From NCBI GenBank assembly GCA_013398295.1, contig VZSF01008218.1, forward strand, positions 46,358 through 110,357: 64,000 nt of DNA. Reading direction: 5' to 3'. The position numbers and the translations under genes were made by a program. The first letter of the stretch is position 1, and each line of letters begins with the position of its first letter. Below the pieces are notes generated by a model. That model searched no databases. It worked only from the letters and a program-made list of their open reading frames with translations, and was not told the origin of the DNA. Shown in pieces: positions 25,101 to 35,159 of this stretch. Origin of the DNA: Chionis minor. Lineage: Eukaryota; Chordata; Aves; Charadriiformes; Chionididae.

Positions 25101-25716
25101 AAGAGGCCATTCATCATGCTTACTAATGTTATTAATCAAGATACACCACAGTACTCTTAAAATGAGATCATTTTGATAAATCATGTATGACATGAAAAGA
25201 CTTTATTCCTTTTAAGTGCAATTTAGACTGTAATTTTTTTCCTCATTTATGATTCATGGGAGAAACATGGATAAAATTCCCTTGCACATTTACACCTTAT
25301 CTTCAGTAATAATTCAAAACTGCTCTTAGATGAAAATTCAAGGTCTGATTCACCAAAGCTGAATGCCAGCTCATTATTTTCTGGCATTCAGTAGTCCAAA
25401 AATAATGTCCATACATTAGGTGCTTTTCACAATAGTTGAATTTGGCTGCACACCAGACATATCGATTATACTCAATTAAGCCTAAATGCGTAAGAATTAT
25501 CTGATGTTCATTTACATTTTTGATCCAGTTGCACCCTGCTTTCAACCCTGCAATTTAACATTAAGTGAAAACCAGGAGGTAAAGTAAATTCAAGTGAGAA
25601 GTGATAAAGTCTCTTGTGTGAGAATAAGGGAAATACATTTTGAAATGCTTTGAGTCTTCTTAAGCTCCACTACTTCTGTTAAATAAGCAAAATTCTCTTG
25701 CCTTTTCTTTTTAAAG
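22135..25716. other. unique DNA, no gene recognised
   Basis: A purine-rich tract lies about 24680-24760. Overlapping frames at 24313-24754 are chance-length. No LINE or LTR motif was seen. Confidence 0.55.
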
Positions 25717-25786
25717 GTTCTTGGAATTGGAAGGCCAACCAAAATACAAGATCGCCGTCCTCCTTGTCGTCCTAGTACTAGAATAA
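25717..25786 (+). other. weak candidate terminal exon, hydrophobic C terminus
   Basis: The acceptor-like CTTGCCTTTTCTTTTTAAAG ends at 25716. In the frame using one base first, the segment reads 22 codons ending in a hydrophobic run (IAVLLVVLVLE) and TAA at 25784-25786. It is phase-compatible with the candidate ending at 8215. No AATAAA was seen close downstream. The peptide resembles a C-terminal membrane anchor but is too short for any family call. Confidence 0.1.
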
Positions 25787-27649
25787 TTTGGCCTACTCTA
25801 TTAATAGCTTCACATATGAAAATAGGCTGCTAAAATGCCTGGAATGAATATTTGCTAAGATTGAAGTCACACTCTTGATTTTAGCTGAAGCACTTGTGTT
25901 ATGTATTGAATTTAAAAAATGTCATAATTGGGTTGCAGCATTTTCTGCTAACATAGATATAAATATTCGATAATGTTTTGTTTATTCTTGTGTTTAGAGA
26001 TATAAAAAGGAAACGTCTAGTAGAGAGATTTAATTTGGAAAGCAGAGTCATTTAAATTTTACTGTTTGTCAAACCATGTTTCAAAGACGATTGGCTTATC
26101 TGAATTACAGTCCCCCTTTACTTCCTTCAGCAGCTGAAAATGTTTGAAGGAACGTGTATGGTTGCCAAAAATAACAGACCATTTGTATTTTTGAACCATT
26201 GGTCTCTACAAATTTGTTTCGAAGCAGCAGATGTACAGTGTATCCTGATACTATGCAGTATGCTCCCTTACTAGTACTGTCCAAATATTGGGGGGTTTAT
26301 TCCTTGAAAAGTGGAATTTGGGAATTAAACAAATGAAACTTTTCTTTAGTCTAATTAGATTTCCAGACTTCAAAGAGCCAGTTGCCAGTGTGTGGCTGAC
26401 TTCATTTTCTTCTAAATGTTACAAAGTGTTATTTTTTTTTTTTTTTTCCTTTCACACTTTACTGTGCGTTTGCATACCAGAAAAAATATTTTTCACTTCC
26501 ACATCATACTAAAGGTTATGCATCGCAGACTTAGAAGGTCAGACTCCAGATGATTTTTTGAAACATTATTATTATGAGTATTAGATTAGTAGGCAAAAGA
26601 AGTTTAAAGCCAAAAAAATCCCTTATCATACCAATACCTGCCCTTACATTTTTCTTGTATCATGAATTCTCTTTATTATTAATAAGAAAAAAAAAAAAAG
26701 TTGGAAAAAAGACTCCCTATGAAATTCTTTCTAATTAGATACTTTGATAAAATTATTTAAAATGGCATGTTAGTTCCGAGTAATCAGATTGTGTTTGTCT
26801 TTGTTATTAGGACTGGTTAAATTACTACTTTTGATTTTCTTAAAAATGGCTGCTGATGAATGGAAGTCATTCAGATCTTTGTGACACATTCAGCAAAATA
26901 CGAGAAGTACAGTTTAAGGCAGGAGATTGAGACAAAAGCAGGTGATACCCGTTTTCTTCCTCCCCACCTTCCGCCCAATACTCATCTGCTATGTTCTTTT
27001 GTTTCTCAGCACCATGTTCAAACGTCTAAACCCAGATTTTAAAACAAATCAATATTTCTCTGCTCGGTTAGGAGGTCATCTCAGTAAACTTACAGAGATC
27101 AGGCAAGTTGTGATAACACCACATGTTTGTTTCCCCCCTCTTCCCCTTGATTAAAGGGACTCTAATTTATGCTGCGGGTTTAGTAAAGGCAGCTGCCAAC
27201 TCGTAGTTAACTATGCTTGGCTGTAGAGCAGGGGTATTGGGAAATCCCATTTCATCACGGAAAGCCGTCTCTCCACGTAAGCACGCCATTCCATCTGATG
27301 GTTTTCCAGAACATAACACTGGATTGGGATTGGCCCCACACTCAGGCCGGCCTATTGGAGACCTCTAGCCTAAAGTGCACGGCTAAGAGAAGAAAGCAAG
27401 ACCTTTTGTACCCTGCCATAGGTGGTGGTCCCGTCAGGTCCTGCTTTCGCGTATTTTTCTAGTCTCTTTCTTTATCCCTACTTTCACACTTTATCCCTTT
27501 CTTTGACTGGCTGTTTGGTTCCTGAGTTCATAGAAAAGCAAATACGTTGTAAAGAAAGTTGTTCTTCCCCTAACCATTCCCTAGCATGGAATGGTTAAAG
27601 ACTTGGTGGGTTGTTGCTTCCCGTAGTATTTTCTGCTATCACGAGGCTC
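25787..27649. other. unique DNA, no gene recognised
   Basis: T15 (about 26433-26447) and A13 (about 26687-26699) runs are present. Short frames at 26860-27462 lack motifs. Confidence 0.55.
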
Positions 27650-27725
27650 TCAAAGACCTCACAGTGAATCAAAGCCCCATTGTTCTTGGTGCTCTGCAAA
27701 CTCATGGGAGGAAACAGTCCCTCTA
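27650..27725 (+). mobile_element. ancient CR1/L3-like LINE relic
   Basis: The text GAATCAAAGCCCCATTGTTC, followed by GGTGCTCTGCAAACTCATGGG and AAACAGTCCCT, closely tracks the old amniote CR1/L3 3' region (AATCAGGCCCCATTGTGCTAGGCGCTGTACAAACACATAG, then GACAGTCCCTGCC). It is short and diverged, and probably older than the avian CR1 copies in this window. Confidence 0.5.
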
Positions 27726-27846
27726 AAGTAGTGTTTTGATACTCTCTGCAAGCGTGTCACAAATTCAACCCCAAATGAATACATTTAGGTCTTTTTCTGT
27801 TATTAGGCAGGCTATGTTTCTCTTTGCACATTTACACATCATTTTA

Positions 27847-27862
27847 ATATATATATATATTT
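27847..27862. repeat. (AT)n microsatellite
   Basis: A short run of alternating T and A, within AT-rich unique sequence. Confidence 0.75.
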
Positions 27863-28819
27863 AATGTGTAAAAAATTATTTTCTAGTTAGTCACGTCTAA
27901 AAATTTTGGGGGGAAAAAAAAATCTGGAGAAAAGAATCTTGACAAGGAGTTCCACGGAAAGTTTCTGTACATTTTATTCCAAATGTGAACAAATCATGAT
28001 GGTTAAAACATGTGAGTTGCTGCCGTCAGTGTTAAAAAGGGCTTGAAGCGATACATTGCTGACATATTGGTACACAGATAGGCACGTTTTCAAAATACAT
28101 ATGAATTATTGAAGACTTGGCGTTGTGTCTCTTGGGGAAGATATTTGTGCCCAAGTGATCCAAAATGAGTCCTTAGCCTAAGTAGATGTTTATGCAGACA
28201 TTTCTTAAAATTGTAATAAGCCATGTATCTGTTAAAGTTTAATTAATTTTAAGCATTGAGTGCATTTGAGACAGAATAAGTTTATCAGGAAAATATTACT
28301 GTTTGTTTACATATGAGGAAAAACTTTTCAAAAGCAAGCATGAGTTGATTCTTTACGTTGGAACTATACCACAGATTGTCCCATTAATCATATACTTTTC
28401 TGGAGAAATGTTTTTGTCAGTTTAAAAAATGGATAATGTAGTGACTTCCTTCATTCTTAATTGTAGTTTTCCTGTGGATATATTAAAAATCTTTTGAAAT
28501 AAATTGTACGATCTTACTAAATCCAAGTTTTCCATCTGATAGTGTTATATGTACCATTGGGCTCATCGCTGCAATTTCACAATATTGTTTTCCATTTTTA
28601 TCTGAATGTAAATCACTAAATGAGAAGCAATGGGCTTTCAAATGGGTAAGGTCATTTCTCTGTGACCTTACTAGCTGACTTTGACAGGTGTTAAAACTGT
28701 GATGAATGAAAATAAACAACAGTATCACAGAACATAAGAATTCTTGATAATTGTGGGTCAGACTTAGAGAATGAGGATCATGCTGTCCCCAAGAAATTTG
28801 CCGCTTCATGAGTTCCCTG

Positions 28820-28837
28820 AAAAAAAAAAAAAAAAAA
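28820..28837. repeat. A18 homopolymer
   Basis: Eighteen A residues lie just left of the second duplicated block. Not associated with a recognisable retroposon. Confidence 0.85.
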
Positions 28838-29246
28838 GAGTCACACTCTGAAATGCTGGAGATTTGAGATATTCCCGTACGAGATGAGAAACATGTTGCA
28901 AAGAAGAAATCTCAAATACTTAAAATCTTTCTAATTTATTGAACTATTGTGTCGTGGTTTAGTCCGAGCTGGGAGCTAGGACCACACAGCTGCTTGCTTG
29001 CTTCCCCCGGTTTGGATGGGGAAGAGAATCGGAAGAGTAAGAGTGAGAAAAAAATCGTGGGTTGAGATAAAGACAGTTCAATAGGTAGAGCAAAAGCTGT
29101 ATACGCAAGCAAAGCAAAACAAGGAATTCTTTCACTGCTTCTCATTGGCAGGAAGGTGTTGAGCCATCTCCAGGAAAGCAAGGCTCCGTCATAATCGTTC
29201 CTTGGGAAGACAAATGCCATCCTCCTTCTTCCCCCAGTTTTCTGTA

Positions 29247-29380
29247 TGGATATATACTGTACTATCTATAGCCCTTGGGTCAGTTGTGGTCAGCTGTCCT
29301 GGCTGCGTCTCCTCCCACCTTCTTGTGCACCTCCAGCCTACTTGTTGGTGGGGCGATATGAGGAGCGGAAAAGGCCTTGA
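29247..29380 (+). repeat. nested 134-base duplication, copy 1
   Basis: Identical to 29382-29515, separated by a single N at 29381. The block from 30744 carries this segment only once, which supports the view that the doubling is an artefact. Confidence 0.95.
29251..29256 (-). promoter_or_regulatory. LTR TATA box
   Basis: TATATA lies within the LTR on the minus strand, about 400 bases from its 5' end, followed by the presumed R/U5 part. The same site recurs at 31105-31110 in the second assembled copy. Nothing in the sequence shows activity. Confidence 0.45.
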
Positions 29381-29515
29381 NTGGATATATACTGTACTAT
29401 CTATAGCCCTTGGGTCAGTTGTGGTCAGCTGTCCTGGCTGCGTCTCCTCCCACCTTCTTGTGCACCTCCAGCCTACTTGTTGGTGGGGCGATATGAGGAG
29501 CGGAAAAGGCCTTGA
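29381..29515 (+). repeat. single-N join and nested 134-base duplication, copy 2
   Basis: N at 29381 followed by the second copy of 29247-29380. The 106-codon open frame running across the N (29202-29522) is an artefact of this join. Confidence 0.95.
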
Positions 29516-29659
29516 TTGCTGAGCAGTAACTAAAAGTGACTAAGCAGTAACTAAAAGGAGCAGTGTGCTGTCAAAAGTATTTCTCATCCCAAATCTAGAA
29601 CGTAGCATTAGACCAGCTGCTAGAAAACAGTTAGGTCTATCTCAGCGGAAACCATGACA

Positions 29660-30742
29660 CCTTGTCAAGAACGTGCCAACGTGCTGCTGTTCTTCCTGTA
29701 TCGTAAAATCCGTCAGGTACAATACACTAATGGCTACGACGGTTACTGATGTGTATAGGTGGGTAAAGAATTTGTGGCATGCCTTAGAAATAAGGGTAAA
29801 TATTAGTCAAGAAATACTGGGATACAAATACAAGCTATGTGACCCAAATAGGAGAATATCAACTGTCAACGGGTATTAATGATATTCCATTGTAGGCAAT
29901 ATAGCCTAATAGCCACACCTTCCTCATCAACAGAAAGTAAAATTTCCTGACTGATAACCATTGCTTTAATAGAAATTACTCAAAGTTTGTGTTTTGGAGT
30001 GGTTTTTTGGTTGGTTTTTTTGTGTTTAGTTGTTTGGTTGCTGTTTGTTTCTTTTTCTACTGCAGCTTCTACATTATCTGTAATTTTTATGAATGCGGTT
30101 TGAAAATCTGGTACTCTTTTACAATGTCTCTTTAGTATCAAGTACAACAATTCCTAGCTCAGGCAAAACTTACAGGTTAATAAAAAGACAGAGATACCTC
30201 AATTTAGCAAATGTTTGTGCATAACTTAGGCTGTGAGTAGTCTAACTTTATTGGCCTTGTAACTTTTATACCTTGTACTTACATACCGCAAAACTTTGAT
30301 GACTTTAGTACTTGCAAGAATAGAAGCTTTTCCTGCAATAATACTAGTAGAATTTCTTTCGGAGCTATTTAGTAACCCGTTCCTACAGAACTGAAGCTGC
30401 CACCCATTTTAACCAGCTTTCCTTGAAGCTATTTGTAGTTGTAGTTACTTTCCACTACAAGAACTTCTGATGCATATGTCACCAATACTTGAAGACATAA
30501 CTGTCACATGTCAATGCTGTCACTGTCAAAATATTCCCGTGAATATTAAGAGTAATACAATCTATACAAATCTCTTTGGAAAATAGCTTAGGGCCAAACG
30601 TCAGTATGTGGTAGGGAAAACAAATAGTTGCCTTTCTGCTGGTGCACGGGCTCACTCGGAAACGTGGTTCATAACTCCAGACAGTGTTTGTGCAAAACAA
30701 TTCGAACCCTGGATGATATTCCATAGAATTAAAGTTGCTCTA
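29660..30742. other. unique flank of the LTR, no gene recognised
   Basis: AT-rich flank duplicated at 31379-32461. GT-rich tract at about 29998-30050. No coding or RNA feature recognised. Confidence 0.55.
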
Positions 30743-30743
30743 N
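30743..30743. other. single-N contig join
   Basis: Separates the two copies of duplication B. Sequence on its right restarts at the equivalent of 28890. Confidence 0.9.
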
Positions 30744-32461
30744 AACATGTTGCAAAGAAGAAATCTCAAATACTTAAAATCTTTCTAATTTATTGAACTA
30801 TTGTGTCGTGGTTTAGTCCGAGCTGGGAGCTAGGACCACACAGCTGCTTGCTTGCTTCCCCCGGTTTGGATGGGGAAGAGAATCGGAAGAGTAAGAGCGA
30901 GAAAAAAATCGTGGGTTGAGATAAAGACAGTTCAATAGGTAGAGCAAAAGCTGTATACGCAAGCAAAGCAAAACAAGGAATTCTTTCACTGCTTCTCATT
31001 GGCAGGAAGGTGTTGAGCCATCTCCAGGAAAGCAAGGCTCCGTCATAATCGTTCCTTGGGAAGACAAATGCCATCCTCCTTCTTCCCCCAGTTTTCTGTA
31101 TGGATATATACTGTACTATCTATAGCCCTTGGGTCAGTTGTGGTCAGCTGTCCTGGCTGCGTCTCCTCCCACCTTCTTGTGCACCTCCAGCCTACTTGTT
31201 GGTGGGGCGATATGAGGAGCGGAAAAGGCCTTGATTGCTGAGCAGTAACTAAAAGTGACTAAGCAGTAACTAAAAGGAGCAGTGTGCTGTCAAAAGTATT
31301 TCTCATCCCAAATCTAGAACGTAGCATTAGACCAGCTGCTAGAAAACAGTTAGGTCTATCTCAGCGGAAACCATGACACCTTGTCAAGAACGTGCCAACG
31401 TGCTGCTGTTCTTCCTGTATCGTAAAATCCGTCAGGTACAATACACTAATGGCTACGACGGTTACTGATGTGTATAGGTGGGTAAAGAATTTGTGGCATG
31501 CCTTAGAAATAAGGGTAAATATTAGTCAAGAAATACTGGGATACAAATACAAGCTATGTGACCCAAATAGGAGAATATCAACTGTCAACGGGTATTAATG
31601 ATATTCCATTGTAGGCAATATAGCCTAATAGCCACACCTTCCTCATCAACAGAAAGTAAAATTTCCTGACTGATAACCATTGCTTTAATAGAAATTACTC
31701 AAAGTTTGTGTTTTGGAGTGGTTTTTTGGTTGGTTTTTTTGTGTTTAGTTGTTTGGTTGCTGTTTGTTTCTTTTTCTACTGCAGCTTCTACATTATCTGT
31801 AATTTTTATGAATGCGGTTTGAAAATCTGGTACTCTTTTACAATGTCTCTTTAGTATCAAGTACAACAATTCCTAGCTCAGGCAAAACTTACAGGTTAAT
31901 AAAAAGACAGAGATACCTCAATTTAGCAAATGTTTGTGCATAACTTAGGCTGTGAGTAGTCTAACTTTATTGGCCTTGTAACTTTTATACCTTGTACTTA
32001 CATACCGCAAAACTTTGATGACTTTAGTACTTGCAAGAATAGAAGCTTTTCCTGCAATAATACTAGTAGAATTTCTTTCGGAGCTATTTAGTAACCCGTT
32101 CCTACAGAACTGAAGCTGCCACCCATTTTAACCAGCTTTCCTTGAAGCTATTTGTAGTTGTAGTTACTTTCCACTACAAGAACTTCTGATGCATATGTCA
32201 CCAATACTTGAAGACATAACTGTCACATGTCAATGCTGTCACTGTCAAAATATTCCCGTGAATATTAAGAGTAATACAATCTATACAAATCTCTTTGGAA
32301 AATAGCTTAGGGCCAAACGTCAGTATGTGGTAGGGAAAACAAATAGTTGCCTTTCTGCTGGTGCACGGGCTCACTCGGAAACGTGGTTCATAACTCCAGA
32401 CAGTGTTTGTGCAAAACAATTCGAACCCTGGATGATATTCCATAGAATTAAAGTTGCTCTA
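30744..32461 (+). repeat. large direct duplication B, copy 2
   Basis: Repeats 28890-30742 without the nested 134-base doubling, so it is probably the more faithful version. Unique sequence resumes at 32462. Confidence 0.95.
30804..31378 (-). mobile_element. avian ERV solo LTR (second assembled copy)
   Basis: 575-base TG..CA solo LTR, the same element as at 28950 but without the nested duplication. Use this copy for family assignment. It is not evidence of a second insertion, because the flanks are duplicated too. Confidence 0.85.
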
Positions 32462-34745
32462 ACTGAATGCTTAGCTCAAAGGTAATGAACACTGTGCTAC
32501 ATTTGACAGGGAATTATATACTGTACATAAAATAACAGCAAAACACCAATAAACAAACCCTCCTTTTCTTGCTTTTCCTAAAATTGGAAATCAAGCTAAA
32601 TTGCCCCTTCACTCCACTATCCTTTTTAGAAGCTCTTGAATTTTGCTTACTCAGTGGTATATTGCTGAAAAGGCAAAGTCTCTTCCAGTAATTTTAGGAA
32701 AAGCTATCATCAAGCTGTCAACAGTCTAAATTGAGATTAAAAGTACCAAAGAGAAACCTTCGCCGTTATCAGCGTCCCAAATAAGTACACTTGAATAGGC
32801 AGATAACATCTAGAGTGTACAGTATGAGACCACTTACTCCTCCAGCTTTTGGAGTGACTTACAGGGATGAAGTCTTACGTTAAATAGTTAGTGACGGGTT
32901 TTTCTTCTTGTCTCCCCCAGAACAACTCAGCCCAAAGAAAACAGATAGTTGTGAGCAGATGCCTGCTCTCGGCATTCATTTCAGATGTCCCGTTGCTGGG
33001 TGTTAGGGGCATCTATCTCGTCCTCTGAGATGTTATGTGCCCTCAGCTGGTACTGGTCTTCAGAGGGAAGATTTCCAGTACTTCATAGTCCAGGGTAGAT
33101 TGAGCTGCATGTTTACAGTTCACAAAAATCAAGGTATTATTCACTCTAGCTGAAGGTGAGAGAAGCGCCTGTACCATTATCTCTCTGAAAAGGAGGTACC
33201 CTGAAAATGGTATATTATCACTGGTGAGTCAGCAGAGGCAGGATTTTCTAGGTTTTTATTCGTATCCGATAAGGAGCATCCTTGCTGTTTAGACCAACCC
33301 ATCTCTGCTAAGACGTTTGTTTTGATGCATGATGCATTTTCGTGTTATGACCTGATTTTTGCTGGAGACAAGAATGGGACTATAGCTGTGGTCTGACATA
33401 GAAATTGACAGCTGGTCTCCAAAAGCAAAAGCTTAGTATACTAATCTACTCAGTCACTTACTTCTTAACGTTTTAATATACTATCCTTTAGGAGTCCAAC
33501 AGCTGTGACAAAGAAGATTTCTAAGTTACAGCCCTTAACAAACTTGATTTTCATTACTGTGGATTTCTGATTGTTGTTCTCAGGTTTAGTCTGGCAATTA
33601 AGATTTGAATTAGTATTTAAGCTTTTTCTTCTTCCAAACGTTATAACCCTATTTTACACTTTTATCTTAACCAGACATTGTAAAGCTGGTTTTGAATTCA
33701 TTTCCATTTAAAAAGTGTATACATTTTGAGCATATGATTAATTACAAAATAAGAATTAAGATTGAGGGTGGATTCCTTTGATTGATTTTTGCAGCTTATA
33801 AACCAATAGGGAAAAACCTGCATAGAAGATGGCAATTGTTCTCTCAAGACTCCCTTTAGTAATTTATCATGAGATTCAAGAAATAGTTTAGCTTTTGTTA
33901 TTCTTCTCTTTATTTGCCTTATCTTTTCTATTAGAATTTACCATGTAACTTTTCGTAAACACTGTCCTTTGTGTTTCCTATTAAAACTCATCATCTTTTT
34001 ATGTACGTTGCAATGGGTAAATTGCACACACCAGAGCAAACTCTATACCTGAAAACTGGACATATAACTACCATGGTATCAATCCATATAACTTAAAATT
34101 AATTTTAAAAACTGTGATGATGATTCATATTCAGCAACACAATTCTTTATTTTCCTGTCTCCTCCTAACTATGCAACACTGCTGCTCTCAAACTAAAAAA
34201 CAGCATAGTAAATGTGGCTTTATATTGCTCTTTCCTTTAAATGAAACATCCAGCTGGCTGAAGATCAGTATATGGCAAACTCTAGCCCCACAGTTCTGAT
34301 CTTTTTAAGTTGGAATCATAGGATCTTGAAATTTTTATTACAGCGAAAGATTTGCGTTTCCTCTCTACTCCCTTAACATTTTGCTTTTAGGGATTCCTCT
34401 TGGTACTTATTTCTTGGAACGTATTAGACTTCTGGTGTGGGTTTAAAGTGTTTATTATTAACAATTCTACATACTTGCCCACTTTTTTGCATTATAGGCG
34501 TTACAACTTTTTAGAGATTCCTTTCATTTAGCTCCCAGGAGTATGGAATGGCCAAATCAGTTTTTTTGCTTAATTTTGAAAGGTATGGTATTGCAGGCAG
34601 CCTTAACAAAAACAAATTAATCCTCCATGGCTGGTGACTCCGTGCACCTGTAACCACATCACAGCACTCATCTCGCAGGTGCATCCTCTTTGCGCAATCA
34701 CTGACTTGGACTCAGGGTGCTGATAATATTTGTTTTATCGCACAG
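32462..34745. other. unique DNA, no gene recognised
   Basis: A 16-base perfect palindrome, TTAAAATTAATTTTAA, lies at 34093-34108. Otherwise no feature recognised. The last 120 bases before 34746 are richer in GC. Confidence 0.5.
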
Positions 34746-34830
34746 GTCTCCAGCGATGCTGCCTCTGCCTCTCCAGAGATGCACTATACCCCTCTGCCTT
34801 CAGGATCCCGAGACCTCACCAATCACAGAG
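34746..34830 (+). other. candidate exon, disordered peptide, product unknown
   Basis: Acceptor-like TTTGTTTTATCGCACAG ends at 34745 and the donor GTATGA follows CAGAG. The 85 bases are clearly more GC-rich than the surroundings. All three frames are open. The most protein-like one starts in phase 0, reads VSSDAASASPEMHYTPLPSG and on, and is Ser/Pro-rich like a disordered linker. It leaves one base, which matches the start phase of the candidate at 49942. No family recognised. A high-GC segment of this size stays open easily, so the evidence is modest. Confidence 0.3.
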
Positions 34831-34981
34831 GTATGAATTAAACTTTTATTGGTACGGATGGCTGTGAGGCAGGAAGCTTTGCTGTAAGGCTGCCCCTGTG
34901 TTAGTCACTGCTGCATTGGCACTTTATGGAGAACGCTCTGCCTTTCAAGCACTAGACGAGAAAACCGTACCTGTCCACACC

Positions 34982-35030
34982 ACAAATTTTAACTCCTGTT
35001 AAATTGTTAAACTACAAATTTTAACTCCTG
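34982..35030 (+). repeat. 17-base direct repeat, 32-base period
   Basis: ACAAATTTTAACTCCTG occurs at 34982-34998 and again at 35014-35030. Probably a local slippage duplication. Confidence 0.7.
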
Positions 35031-35085
35031 AAAAATCCTGTTAAGTAAAGGTAGCCTACTAGAAAAGCATATGGATAAATCTGTA

Positions 35086-35159
35086 TTTAGCATATCCATA
35101 AATATCCATAAATCTATGGATAATAACATTCAGTGATGTTTGTGTGTGTGTGTGTGTGA
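35086..35159. repeat. small inverted repeat and (TG)9 microsatellite
   Basis: Repeats of ATCCATAAAT followed by CTATGGAT (about 35090-35122) can form a short hairpin. (TG)9 lies at 35141-35158. Low-complexity sequence. Confidence 0.65.

Larger units (their letters stand above)
28950..29659 (-). mobile_element. avian ERV solo LTR (first assembled copy)
   Basis: On the minus strand the element starts TGTCATGGTTTCCGCTGAGA and ends ..AAACCACGACA. It therefore has TG..CA ends and short inverted termini (TGTCRTGGTTT). Internal text such as GTCAGCTGTCCTGGCTGCGT and the TTTATCTCAACCCACGA block near the 3' end match a widespread LTR of neoavian endogenous retroviruses. A TATATA box (29251-29256) is placed as expected for the minus orientation. 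No gag, pol or env sequence adjoins it, so it is a solo LTR. True length is 575 bases, since 135 here are a nested assembly duplication. Possible target-site repeats (TATTG / CCTTG) match only in part, suggesting age. Confidence 0.85.
28890..30742 (+). repeat. large direct duplication B, copy 1 (with nested artefact)
   Basis: This block recurs at 30744-32461 in the same orientation. The offset is 1,854 up to 29380 and 1,719 from 29516, because the first copy holds an extra 134 bases plus an N (29381-29515). I noticed one mismatch outside that: 29044 T versus 30898 C. The single N at 30743 sits exactly between the copies. It is most simply an uncollapsed overlap between contigs. Confidence 0.95.

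Noticed and set aside
28936..29220. 94-codon minus-strand open frame, repeated at 30790-31074
   Set aside because: It lies inside the solo LTR, a noncoding part of the element, and appears twice only because of the duplicated assembly block.
29202..29522. 106-codon plus-strand frame containing an exact internal peptide repeat
   Set aside because: The repeat is produced by the N at 29381 and the nested 134-base doubling. The single-copy version at 31056-31241 is only 61 codons.
30698..30712. TTCGAACCC resembling a tRNA B box (again at about 32420)
   Set aside because: No A box, no acceptor-stem pairing and no cloverleaf could be made around it.
28950..31378. Two LTRs about 1.1 kb apart as ends of a small provirus
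   Set aside because: The interval shows no retroviral sequence, and the flanks outside the LTR are duplicated along with it, so this is one solo LTR assembled twice.
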